From Nitrospira japonica (lineage in GTDB: Bacteria > Nitrospirota > Thermodesulfovibrionia > UBA6902), in NCBI GenBank assembly GCA_020723105.1, contig DYJL01000005.1:1-64000 (forward strand): a stretch of DNA of 64,000 nt, written 5' to 3'. The stretch's first letter is position 1; each line of letters opens with the position of its first letter. Positions 45,205-53,793 of the stretch are shown piece by piece. The notes beneath the pieces were generated by a model. The model was not told the origin of the DNA and did not search any database. It was given only the letters and a program-made list of their open reading frames with translations. The position numbers and the translations under genes are program-made.

Positions 45205-46776
45205 ATGCGAAATATAACAGAGAGACAAAAGTCCCGTATTGGAGAAATGCTCCTGGACTACGATCTGATAACACAGGAACAGCTCGCTATAGCGCTTGAC
45301 AGGCAGATCCAAAGCGGAGGGCGCCTGGGATCAATTCTTAAAGACCTGGGTTATGTGGATAATGAAACGCTCCTGCATGTCTTAAGCAAGCAGTATAACC
45401 TCCCTTTCATAAATCTGTTTGAAATAAAAATATCCCCTGAGATTTTAAAACTTATTCCTCTTGAGCTTGTCAGATCTTATAGAGTGCTTCCTTTGAAGAA
45501 ATATGACAATACAGTCTCATTGGCTATGGTAACTCCTAATGATATAAGCGCATTAAAGAATGTTGAACTGACTACCGGTTGCGCCGTAAAACCATATATT
45601 GTCTCTTCCGGTCAGATGGATAAAGCAATCAACCTATTTGAAAAAGAGGGCTATGGCGATTATTTTAACGGGGAACTGCTTGGAGAAGAAAAGGTGACTG
45701 TTGAATCTAAAATTCCTGACATATATGCTCTCTTAAGGCTGGTTCCTGACTTTAAGGCTACAGACCTTTATCTTGCAGCAGGGGCTCCTCCGAGCCTGAG
45801 GATTAACAATGAATTAAAAAGGCTCTCTATGCCCAATATTACAACTGCACAGATGAGGGACTTTATGTATGATATTCTCAAGAAAGAGCAGATGGAAGAA
45901 TTTGAAAAAAGGAATGACCTGGACTTTGCCCTTTCCCTTAAAGATACAGGCCGTTTCAGAATAAATTTTTATAAGCAGCGAAATTCAGTTTCGCTTTCAG
46001 CACACCTTATTTTTGAGAAAGTACGTTCTGTAGAGGAGCTGTTACTCCCCGAAGACATAACGGACTATATTTTAAAACCACAGGGGTTGATATTGGTTAC
46101 CGGGCTTCATGGAAACGGCAAGACTGCAACAATATCTGCTTTAGTTGATGTAATAAATTCCAGCAGAAAATGTAATATTGTAACGCTGGAAGACCCGATT
46201 GAATATCTGCACAACCATAAAAAGAGCAATGTCAATCAAAGAGAGATTGGGATTGATACAGAAACATTTTCAGAGGGACTTAAACATGTTACGAGACAGG
46301 GCGCAGATGTTATAGTGATCAGTGAATTGAGAGACGCAGAAAGTATTGCTATTGCCCTGAATGCCGCAGAAACTGGGCACCTGGTTATAAGCTCCATCAC
46401 CTCGTTAAATACAATTACTGTGCTTGACAGGATGATCAATATTTTCCCTCAAAATCAGCAGCCGCAGATCAGGCTGCAGCTTGCAGATACTTTGCATCTG
46501 GTGCTCACCCAGAAGCTGATTCCCCGGAAAGAAGGCGAAGGCCGGATTCTGGCGTATGAAAAATTAATAGGCTCTTCCCGTGTCAGAAATCTAATAAGAG
46601 AAGGGAAAACGAGTAATATCAGATCGCTTATGCAGGTTGCTTCAGAAGATATGCTGTCCCTGGATCGCAGCCTTGCCAGATTGTGCATTGCAGGCAGGAT
46701 TTCATTTGAAGATGGGTTGAAGTTTGCCGATATGCCGGCATACTATCAGGATTTAATAAGAACCGGCAATGCATAA
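45205..46776 (+). CDS. MshEN-domain type IV pilus/secretion ATPase, PilT-like
   Basis: The N-terminal half (about 1-150) contains two tandem MshEN motifs, RIGEMLLDYDLITQEQL...ALDRQ and RLGSILKDLGYVDNETL...LSKQ, known to bind cyclic-di-GMP. The ATPase core follows with Walker A GLHGNGKTAT, Asp box LEDPIEYLH and Walker B VISELRDAES. In the His box the usual TLHT is replaced by SITS, so one conserved His is missing. The order and core resemble PilT retraction ATPases more than PilB/GspE. It is not next to other pilus genes. It may be a cyclic-di-GMP-controlled motor, which would link with the HD-GYP regulator elsewhere in the window. Confidence 0.82.
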   Translation: MRNITERQKSRIGEMLLDYDLITQEQLAIALDRQIQSGGRLGSILKDLGYVDNETLLHVLSKQYNLPFINLFEIKISPEILKLIPLELVRSYRVLPLKKYDNTVSLAMVTPNDISALKNVELTTGCAVKPYIVSSGQMDKAINLFEKEGYGDYFNGELLGEEKVTVESKIPDIYALLRLVPDFKATDLYLAAGAPPSLRINNELKRLSMPNITTAQMRDFMYDILKKEQMEEFEKRNDLDFALSLKDTGRFRINFYKQRNSVSLSAHLIFEKVRSVEELLLPEDITDYILKPQGLILVTGLHGNGKTATISALVDVINSSRKCNIVTLEDPIEYLHNHKKSNVNQREIGIDTETFSEGLKHVTRQGADVIVISELRDAESIAIALNAAETGHLVISSITSLNTITVLDRMINIFPQNQQPQIRLQLADTLHLVLTQKLIPRKEGEGRILAYEKLIGSSRVRNLIREGKTSNIRSLMQVASEDMLSLDRSLARLCIAGRISFEDGLKFADMPAYYQDLIRTGNA

Positions 46777-46784
46777 GTAAAAAA

Positions 46785-46857
46785 AGCCACCGAGGGGAGT
46801 CGAACCCCTAACCTATGCATTACGAATGCATTGCTCTGCCAGTTGAGCCACGGTGGC
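46785..46857 (-). tRNA. tRNA-Thr (anticodon CGT)
   Basis: A complete 73-nt cloverleaf is present on the minus strand. The acceptor stem GCCACCG/CGGTGGC is perfect, the D stem is GCTC/GAGC, the anticodon stem is ATGCA/TGCAT around TTCGTAA (anticodon CGT, reading ACG), and the T arm is AGGGG-TTCGACT-CCCCT. No CCA is encoded. A run of T residues follows it on the minus strand. Confidence 0.95.
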
Positions 46858-46868
46858 AGAGATATTGC

Positions 46869-47390
46869 TTATCCGCCTTCGGCTATTCTTTCTTCTTCTT
46901 CCTGACGGGTCTTGCAGTCTATACATAAGGTGGTAACAGGCCTTGCTTCGAGCCTTTTAATGCCAATCTCATTGCCACATTCTACACATATACCATATGC
47001 ATGGTTGTCAATGCGTTCAATAGTTTCATCAATCTTTTTCAAGAGCATGCGCTCCCGGTCTCTCAAGCGTAATATAAAGTTCCTGTCAGTCTCTGCTGTG
47101 GCCTGATCTCCCATATCAGGGAAGTTAAGGTCTGAGGGCAGTATATTCAGCGTTTCTTCCGCCTCTTTCAGTAAGGAATCTCTCTGCGAGAGTAATTTGT
47201 GTTTTATTTCCTGGAGTGTTTTTTCTCTTGGTGTCATATCCTCTTCTTTTTTCCGGGCTGTAGAATTTTTCCTTTTTGTTGTTATCGTCTCTATATTTTT
47301 TTGCTTTCCGGATTTTTCTGGTTTATGTAATTTTAGTGTTTTTGCCGGTTTCGCTGTTTTTTTCTTTGCTGCTGTTGTCTTTTTTAGCAT
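46869..47390 (-). CDS. DksA/TraR-type zinc-finger protein with Lys-rich tail
   Basis: Residues about 55-165 form a DksA-like protein: a coiled coil with the MTPREKTLQEIKHKLLSQRD start and DMGDQATAETDRNF, then the C4 zinc finger CVECGNEIG...CIDCK. Such proteins enter the RNA polymerase secondary channel. The first 50 residues are an unstructured, strongly basic tail (KKTTAAKKKTAKPAKTLK), unlike E. coli DksA and reminiscent of histone H1-like tails. It is 11 bp upstream of the tRNA-Thr gene, on the same strand. Confidence 0.88.
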   Translation of the reverse strand: MLKKTTAAKKKTAKPAKTLKLHKPEKSGKQKNIETITTKRKNSTARKKEEDMTPREKTLQEIKHKLLSQRDSLLKEAEETLNILPSDLNFPDMGDQATAETDRNFILRLRDRERMLLKKIDETIERIDNHAYGICVECGNEIGIKRLEARPVTTLCIDCKTRQEEEERIAEGG

Positions 47391-47628
47391 AGATTTAACC
47401 TCGAAAAGAAAGTTTGTTTTTACAATAAACGATAAAATAACAAATTTATATTTAGTAAGTCAAATTGTTTTTTATCTCTGTAACGATGCCTTGACAAATC
47501 AGCGCCCTTTACTTTAATTTATCCATTAAAATCACACTCTCTCATTGCATGTTATCGGCTGTTGGAAATAAATTCTTAAACAATATTTATTATCAATGAA
47601 ACCAAGAATGGATACATTATAATAACCA

Positions 47629-48591
47629 ATGCATCATCCCCTCCTTTCTGTTGAAGACCTGAGCATTTCTTTTGTTTATGATAATAACTCCTTAACGGCT
47701 GTCGATAATATCAGTTTTAGTGTGGATCAGGAAGATTTTATTGTCATCGTTGGAGAGAGCGGCAGCGGAAAAACACTTACGGCTCTTTCAATAATGAAAC
47801 TCCTGCCTTTACATGCTGTTTGTTCAGGCAGGATATTATTTAAGGGAACGAATCTGCTTACCCAAAAAACTGACGATATGCGGAAGATAAGAGGCCGGGA
47901 TATCTCAATGGTTTTTCAGGAGCCGATGACTTCCCTGAATCCGGTTTTCACTATTGGAAATCAGATTGCGGAAGTATTGTTAACGCATCAGGATATTACC
48001 AGGAAAGAAGCGATGGAGAAAACCGTTGAACTTCTGAGAAGTGTAAAGATACCCGCACCTGAATTACGAATAAAGGAGTATCCGCATCAGATGAGCGGTG
48101 GGATGAGGCAAAGGATTATGATTGCCATGGCCATTGCTTGCAATCCTTCACTGATAGTTGCTGATGAACCTACGACAGCGCTGGATGTCACAATTCAGGC
48201 CCAGATTCTTGAACTGCTTGGCGGGCTTAAAGAAAAGAATAAAATGTCGCTTCTAATAATTACACACGACCTTGGCATTGTTGCAGAATGGGCGCGAAAT
48301 GTATCGGTGATGTATGCCGGCAGAATTGTTGAGAAGGCATCTGTGAAAGATATCTTTCTTAATCCGCGGCATCCTTATACGAGAGGGCTTCTTGAATCAT
48401 TGCCGAAAAGAAAAGGGCAGAAGCTGACCCCTGTGCCAGGACAGGTGCCGAAATTGAGCGAACTTCCTGTCGGGTGTAAATTTGCGCCGAGATGTCGTTA
48501 TGTTATTCAGGAATGCCGCGAAAAAGAACCTGCTCTTTTTTCTGTCGGAGCGGATCATTACAGCAGGTGCATTAGGGCCATGGAAATATGA
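47629..48591 (+). CDS. Peptide/nickel ABC transporter ATP-binding protein (OppD/DppD type)
   Basis: This 320-aa ABC ATPase has Walker A GESGSGKTLTALS, signature MSGGMRQRIMIAMAI, Walker B LIVADEPTTALD and the C-terminal oligopeptide-transporter motif with Cys residues (GCKFAPRCRYVIQEC). It is paired with an OppF-type ATPase 35 bp downstream. Permeases and a binding protein are not in this window, so the substrate is open (peptide, nickel or other). Confidence 0.93.
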   Translation: MHHPLLSVEDLSISFVYDNNSLTAVDNISFSVDQEDFIVIVGESGSGKTLTALSIMKLLPLHAVCSGRILFKGTNLLTQKTDDMRKIRGRDISMVFQEPMTSLNPVFTIGNQIAEVLLTHQDITRKEAMEKTVELLRSVKIPAPELRIKEYPHQMSGGMRQRIMIAMAIACNPSLIVADEPTTALDVTIQAQILELLGGLKEKNKMSLLIITHDLGIVAEWARNVSVMYAGRIVEKASVKDIFLNPRHPYTRGLLESLPKRKGQKLTPVPGQVPKLSELPVGCKFAPRCRYVIQECREKEPALFSVGADHYSRCIRAMEI

Positions 48592-48626
48592 ATGAGTCAG
48601 GGGTTATGAGATAAGAGTTATGAGTT

Positions 48627-49589
48627 ATGAATGAAACAAAAGAAACAACAGAACTACTGATATTACAAAACGTAAAAAAATATTTTCCCGTAAAAGACGG
48701 GAAGCTATTAAAAGCGGTTGACGACGTCAGTTTTGTCGTTCGTGAAGCAGAAGTGTTCGGGCTTGTTGGAGAGAGCGGCTGCGGGAAATCAACTCTTGGA
48801 AGATTGATTGTGAGACTGCTCGAGCCTACGGGAGGGAATATTTTTTTTGACGGACTTGATGTAATAAAGGCCGGGGGGCAGGAACTTTCCAGAATCAGGA
48901 GAGGACTGCAGATTATCTTTCAGGACCCGCTTGCGTCACTTAATCCGAGGATGAGAATACTTGACACTATTGGGGAAGCGCTTGTTGTTAATAGAATTGT
49001 AAGCAGAAGTGAAGTGAAGGACCGGGTTGCGGGTCTTCTTGAGAAAGTCGGACTTGATACAGATTCATTTTATAGATATCCGCATGAATTCAGCGGGGGA
49101 CAGAGACAGAGGGTTTGTATTGCCAGGGCGCTTGCTGTTAATCCCCGGATGATAGTGGCAGACGAGCCGCTTTCAGCGCTGGATGTATCTATTCAGGCAC
49201 AGATTATAAACCTGCTTGAAGACCTGCAGAAAGATTCCGGACTTGCATTTGTTTTCATCAGTCATAATTTGCTTGTAATGGAGCATTTCAGTGACAATGT
49301 TGCAGTGATGTATCTTGGCAGGATAGTAGAGATGTCGGCAACAGATGAGCTCTTCAAAGAGCCGTTGCATCCATATACTGAAGCGCTTTTATCAGCAGTT
49401 CTAAAACCGGAGGTTGGGGAAAAGGGCCGCAGGATTATTCTTGAGGGCGATGTTCCCAGCCCTGTGCATATTCCGTCGGGTTGTCCCTTCCATCCGAGGT
49501 GTCATAAGAGATTGGAACTATGCGGTAAGGAAGTGCCGGTTTTCAGGAAAGCCAGACCGGACAGGTGGGTGGCATGCCACCTTTGGTGA
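48627..49589 (+). CDS. Peptide/nickel ABC transporter ATP-binding protein (OppF/DppF type)
   Basis: This is the second ATPase of the pair (320 aa), with Walker A GESGCGKSTLGR, signature FSGGQRQRVCIARAL, Walker B MIVADEPLSALD and the Cys-bearing C-terminus GCPFHPRCHKRLELC. Its start sits in a GAGTTATG-type repeat (48604-48630). OppD and OppF proteins normally form a heterodimer. Confidence 0.92.
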   Translation: MNETKETTELLILQNVKKYFPVKDGKLLKAVDDVSFVVREAEVFGLVGESGCGKSTLGRLIVRLLEPTGGNIFFDGLDVIKAGGQELSRIRRGLQIIFQDPLASLNPRMRILDTIGEALVVNRIVSRSEVKDRVAGLLEKVGLDTDSFYRYPHEFSGGQRQRVCIARALAVNPRMIVADEPLSALDVSIQAQIINLLEDLQKDSGLAFVFISHNLLVMEHFSDNVAVMYLGRIVEMSATDELFKEPLHPYTEALLSAVLKPEVGEKGRRIILEGDVPSPVHIPSGCPFHPRCHKRLELCGKEVPVFRKARPDRWVACHLW

Positions 49590-49675
49590 ATGAGTAATTA
49601 ACAATGAGTAATTAGCAATTAAGGAAGTTAAAAATATCATTAATTGTTCATTGTTCATTATTTCATTGTTAATTA
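49590..49675. repeat. 13-bp inverted repeat with ATGAGTAATTA units
   Basis: TAATTAACAATGA (49595-49607) pairs with TCATTGTTAATTA (49663-49675). ATGAGTAATTA is also duplicated directly (49590-49600, 49604-49614). It fills the space between oppF and pdxJ. Confidence 0.7.
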
Positions 49676-49692
49676 AAAAAAGGGAGGGACCA

Positions 49693-50421
49693 ATGTTTCT
49701 TGGCGTAAATGTTGATCATGTAGCGACTGTTAGAGAGGCAAGAAAAGATGTTGAACCTGATCCTGTAAAAGCTGCAGCCCTTGCTATTTCCGGAGGTGCA
49801 GACGGGATTACTGTTCACTTGAGAGAAGACCGAAGGCACATACAGGACCGGGATTTGAAAGAGATAAGGAAGAAGGTCCAAAACGTTGAGCTGAATCTTG
49901 AAATGGCTGCAACCGATGAAATGGTGGGCATTGCCCTGAGAGTCAGGCCTGACATGGTTACCCTTGTTCCTGAAAAAAGGGCTGAGCTGACAACCGAAGG
50001 CGGACTTGATTTGAAAAAGAGCGGGAAGAAGATTAAAAAAGCGGTTGATGCGATTCAGAAGAAGGGCATACCGGTGAGTCTGTTCATCAATCCGACAGTT
50101 GCTGATGTTGAGCTTTCAAAACAACTCGGAGCAACTATGGTTGAAATACACACAGGACTTTATTCCAATGCAAAAGGCAAGAAACAGATGTTTGAACTGA
50201 CAAGAGTTAAGGAAGCAGTAAAAAGAGCGCTTGATATCGGGTTACTTGTTAACGCGGGACATGGACTGAACTACATCAACGTGAAAAAAATTGCCGCGAT
50301 TAAAGGGGTGAGAGGATTATATATCGGGCACAGCATCGTGGCCCGCTCGGTTTACGACGGGATAGAGAAGGCGGTAAGAGAGATGAAGGGGTTGATAAAA
50401 GAGGGTAGCCCCAGGCGTTAG
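49693..50421 (+). CDS. pdxJ: Pyridoxine 5'-phosphate synthase PdxJ
   Basis: PdxJ condenses 1-deoxyxylulose 5-phosphate with 3-amino-2-oxopropyl phosphate to make pyridoxine phosphate (242 aa). It has the N-terminal GVNVDHVATVREAR, then GADGITVHLREDRRHI, TLVPEKRAELTTEGGLD and the C-terminal VNAGHGLNY...GLYIGHSIVARS. I start at 49693 after GGGAGG; a longer frame to 49651 lies in repeat sequence. In many genomes acpS is the next gene; here a restriction-modification gene intervenes. Confidence 0.96.
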   Translation: MFLGVNVDHVATVREARKDVEPDPVKAAALAISGGADGITVHLREDRRHIQDRDLKEIRKKVQNVELNLEMAATDEMVGIALRVRPDMVTLVPEKRAELTTEGGLDLKKSGKKIKKAVDAIQKKGIPVSLFINPTVADVELSKQLGATMVEIHTGLYSNAKGKKQMFELTRVKEAVKRALDIGLLVNAGHGLNYINVKKIAAIKGVRGLYIGHSIVARSVYDGIEKAVREMKGLIKEGSPRR

Positions 50422-50464
50422 CTTGCGTACAATGTTATTGACCCGAAAATGGCTACTAAGAGCC

Positions 50465-50491
50465 GTCATTCCCGAGGTAGTAATCGGGAAT
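50465..50491. repeat. ATTCCCGA palindromic repeat
   Basis: ATTCCCGA (50468-50475) and TCGGGAAT (50484-50491) form an 8-bp stem in a GTCATTCCCG context. It is the same class as the repeat at 22915-22934 and lies at the border of the restriction-modification gene. Confidence 0.6.
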
Positions 50492-50535
50492 CCAGTTTTT
50501 TTCAACTATTAATTTATTTTTTGCTATAATTTTTC

Positions 50536-53500
50536 ATGTCAAAAAATTCTTCCGGGCACGGGCAGGACATACTGAAGACATACATTAAAAAAGTATTTGA
50601 GGTTGCAAAACGGGGAGACGCAACTGAATCGAGTTACTATTCCTGCCTTGAAGAGCTTTTTAAAAATTATTCCGAATCAGTAAGAAAGAAAAAAGTACAT
50701 GTTACGACTATCCCCCAAAAGACCGATGCCGGGACCCCGGACTTCAGGGTGTGGGATGGGAAACAGCATATCACCGGATATATCGAGGCCAAAGCCCCGA
50801 CCGTTAAATATCTCGATCAGATAGAAGACACTGAACAATTAAAACGCTATCTTCATACCTTCCCGAATTTGATATTGACCAACTTCTTTGAATTCAGGCT
50901 TTATAAGGATGGGAGAATGCTTGACAGTGTTCAGATCGCAAGACCTGTCTTAATGCATAAACTGGGCACTATCCCGCTTGTTGAAAAAGAGAAGGAATTT
51001 TTTAATCTCCTTGAACGTTTCTTTGGTTTCTCTTTGCCGAAAACATATACTGCCAAAACTCTCGCGGTTGAGCTTGCAAAGAGGACGCGTTTCTTAAAAG
51101 AACAGGTTATTATTGAGGAGCTGAAAGAAGAAGAGAGAAAAGGATTTATCCTCGGCTTCTACGAGGCGTTTCAGAAGTATCTCATACACGGCCTTTCAAA
51201 AGAAGACTTTGCAGACCTTTATTCACAGACTATAACTTACGGACTTTTCGCGGCAAGGACCCGCGCTGAGAACGGATTCAACAGAAAGCTTGCGTTTGAC
51301 TACATCCCCAGGACGATCGGGATTCTAAGAGACGTCTTCAGGTTCATATCCCTTGAAGATTTACCTCCCCAGATGGAGTGGATTGTTGACGACATATCAG
51401 AAGTGCTTTCTGTCGCCGATGTAAAACAGATACTTCATAAGTTTTATCACGAAGGCAAAGGCAGTGACCCGATTATTCATTTTTACGAAACATTCCTTGC
51501 TGAGTACGACCCGAAAGAGAGGGAAAAGCGCGGAGTCTATTACACGCCTGAACCGGTGGTCTCTTATATCGTCCGTTCTCTGCATAATATCCTGAAAAAC
51601 TATTTTGAAAAGGGAGACGGCTTTGCATCAGGCTCCGTAACTGTGCTGGACCCTGCGGCTGGAACGCTTACCTTCCTTGCAGAGACAGCAAAAGTGGCGG
51701 TTGATGAGTGCACTTCCAGATACGGTGAAGGGACCAGAATGCCCGTCATAAGGGAATATATCCTTCAAAATTATTACGCCTTTGAATTAATGATGGCGCC
51801 TTATGCTATCGGTCATTTGAAAATGTCTTTTATGCTTGAAGAGCTTGGGTACAAACTTCAGAAGGACGAGAGATTTAACCTTTACCTCACAAACACCCTT
51901 GAAATGGATGAACTTGAGCAAACATCGCTGCCGGGTATGGCGTCGCTTTCAGAGGAATCGCATCTTGCGGGAATTATTAAAAAAGAGAAACCCATACTGG
52001 TTATATTAGGCAATCCACCATATTCAGGGCATTCGACCAATGTCGGTGAGTGGATATCGAAGGAGATAAAGGCCTACTACGAAATTGACGGCAAACCCCT
52101 CGGCGAGAAAAATCCAAAATGGCTTCAGGACGATTATGTGAAATTTATCCGTTTTGCTCAGTGGAAAATTGATCAGGCAGGCGAAGGTGTCTTGGGCTTT
52201 ATCACAAACCACAGCTATCTCGATAATCCGACGTTCCGGGGAATGCGGCATTCACTGATGCAGAGCTTTGACGAGATTTATCTGTTAGACCTTCACGGCA
52301 ACAGCCTCAAGAAAGAGAAATGCCCGGATGGTTCTAAAGATGAGAATGTATTTGACATTAAGCAAGGCGTCGCCATTTCACTGTTCATTAAGAAAGGGGA
52401 GAAGAAAAAAGAGCCGTCTTATCCAATGCAGATGCCTTCGCCACAAATGGATATTTTTATAGAGGAAGAGGCGGAGGTTGAAGAAAACCCCAAAAGGCAC
52501 AAATGCAAGGTTTACCATTCAGAGATATGGGGGATTAGGGATTATAAATACGACTGGCTTAATAAAAACGACATAACAACCACGAAATGGAAAAAGATAA
52601 AACCTAAATCCGAATTCCATCTTTTCATACCAAGAGATGAAAGGCTTTTAGAAGTGTATGAGAAGTATCCGAAGATCACCGATGTTTTCCCTGTTAACAG
52701 CGTTGGAATAGTTACATCACGGGATAGTTTTGTGATTGACTTCGACAAGGCGGCATTAAGAAGAAGACTATTACAGTTCATAGATAAAAAAATGCCTGAT
52801 GAAATTATCCAGCAGACTTATGACCTGAAAGATAAAACTAACTGGAGGCTTGAAGACGCAAGGGAAGCAGTCAGAAAAGATGAAAACTGGGAACAGGCTC
52901 TAACAAAAATTCTCTACCGTCCTTTTGATGAGCAGTGGATTTTCTATCATGATGCGGTTATTGAGCGTTCACGAAGAGAAGTTATGCAACATATGTTGCA
53001 AGAGAATTTGTCTTTAATAACACATAGACGTGAAGAACTTGATATTCCGTATACTCATTTTCTGGCAACTAATCTGATATCAGAACATGGCTGTTTATCC
53101 ACAAAAACTACAAACTATCACTTCCCTCTTTATCTATATCAACCGAAAGAAAAACCTAAAAAGAAATCTTTCGGCAGTGTCATGATGCTCTTTGAACCGG
53201 AAGCTGAGTATGTCCTGAAAAAGCCAAACATTTCTCCGGCAGTATTTGAAAAATTGGAAGAGGCTTTCAAGAAAAGACCGGCACCCGAACAAATCTTCTA
53301 TTACATTTACGCTGTGATTTATTCAAACATTTACCGCACAAAATACGCCGAGTTTCTGAAGGCAGACTTTCCGAGAGTTCCGCTTACAAGAGACCGTAAA
53401 CTTTTTACCAAGATGGCTGAGTACGGCAATTCTCTTGTAGAACTTCATCTGGTTAAGGTTAAAGAATTGGATAAAACCCATATAAAGTTCCGGAGCGGCA

Positions 53501-53793
53501 ACAACAAGATAGAGAAGATACGGTATGAACCAGTAGGGGCGAACGGCCGTTCGCCCCTACTGCATATCAATAATGATCAATATTTCGAAGGCATAACTCC
53601 TGAAGTTTGGGAATATCACATCGGCGGCTATCGGGTTTGTGAAAAATGGCTGAAAGACAGGAAAGGCAAGACATTATCCCTTGAAGATATAAAACATTAC
53701 TGCAAGGTCGTAACCGCTTTGCAAAAGACCATAGAATTACAGCAGGCGATTGATGCAGTCTACCCTGATGTTGAGAAGGAGACTATTGCATGA
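50536..53793 (+). CDS. Single-chain restriction-modification enzyme (Type IIG/ISP-like)
   Basis: This 1085-aa protein combines three parts. The N-terminus has a PD-(D/E)xK-type nuclease core: TPDFRVWDG...GYIEAKAP (about residues 70-95). A central N6-adenine methyltransferase has motif I VLDPAAGTLTFL (about 375) and catalytic motif IV ILGNPPYSGHS (about 495). The C-terminal part resembles the Type ISP specificity region (RPFDEQWIFYHDAVIERSR, VCEKWLKDRKGKTLS, DIKHYCKVVTAL). No helicase motifs are seen, unlike full Type ISP enzymes, so a Type IIG/IIL-like enzyme is likely. It sits between pdxJ and acpS with repeat elements, suggesting insertion. A palindrome lies in frame near the end. Confidence 0.85.
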   Translation: MSKNSSGHGQDILKTYIKKVFEVAKRGDATESSYYSCLEELFKNYSESVRKKKVHVTTIPQKTDAGTPDFRVWDGKQHITGYIEAKAPTVKYLDQIEDTEQLKRYLHTFPNLILTNFFEFRLYKDGRMLDSVQIARPVLMHKLGTIPLVEKEKEFFNLLERFFGFSLPKTYTAKTLAVELAKRTRFLKEQVIIEELKEEERKGFILGFYEAFQKYLIHGLSKEDFADLYSQTITYGLFAARTRAENGFNRKLAFDYIPRTIGILRDVFRFISLEDLPPQMEWIVDDISEVLSVADVKQILHKFYHEGKGSDPIIHFYETFLAEYDPKEREKRGVYYTPEPVVSYIVRSLHNILKNYFEKGDGFASGSVTVLDPAAGTLTFLAETAKVAVDECTSRYGEGTRMPVIREYILQNYYAFELMMAPYAIGHLKMSFMLEELGYKLQKDERFNLYLTNTLEMDELEQTSLPGMASLSEESHLAGIIKKEKPILVILGNPPYSGHSTNVGEWISKEIKAYYEIDGKPLGEKNPKWLQDDYVKFIRFAQWKIDQAGEGVLGFITNHSYLDNPTFRGMRHSLMQSFDEIYLLDLHGNSLKKEKCPDGSKDENVFDIKQGVAISLFIKKGEKKKEPSYPMQMPSPQMDIFIEEEAEVEENPKRHKCKVYHSEIWGIRDYKYDWLNKNDITTTKWKKIKPKSEFHLFIPRDERLLEVYEKYPKITDVFPVNSVGIVTSRDSFVIDFDKAALRRRLLQFIDKKMPDEIIQQTYDLKDKTNWRLEDAREAVRKDENWEQALTKILYRPFDEQWIFYHDAVIERSRREVMQHMLQENLSLITHRREELDIPYTHFLATNLISEHGCLSTKTTNYHFPLYLYQPKEKPKKKSFGSVMMLFEPEAEYVLKKPNISPAVFEKLEEAFKKRPAPEQIFYYIYAVIYSNIYRTKYAEFLKADFPRVPLTRDRKLFTKMAEYGNSLVELHLVKVKELDKTHIKFRSGNNKIEKIRYEPVGANGRSPLLHINNDQYFEGITPEVWEYHIGGYRVCEKWLKDRKGKTLSLEDIKHYCKVVTALQKTIELQQAIDAVYPDVEKETIA
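53531..53562. repeat. 32-bp perfect palindrome inside the restriction-modification gene
   Basis: The two 16-bp halves (53531-53546, beginning CAGTAGGGGCGAACGG, and 53547-53562) are exact reverse complements. It encodes residues about 999-1009 (VGANGRSPLL) and keeps the frame open. Palindromes of this GTAGGGGCGA...TCGCCCCTAC type are common intergenic repeats in many bacteria. Confidence 0.85.

Noticed and set aside
50536-53793. BREX methyltransferase PglX or other multigene defence island
   Set aside because: An N-terminal nuclease motif is present and no pglZ, brxC or other defence gene lies in the flanks.
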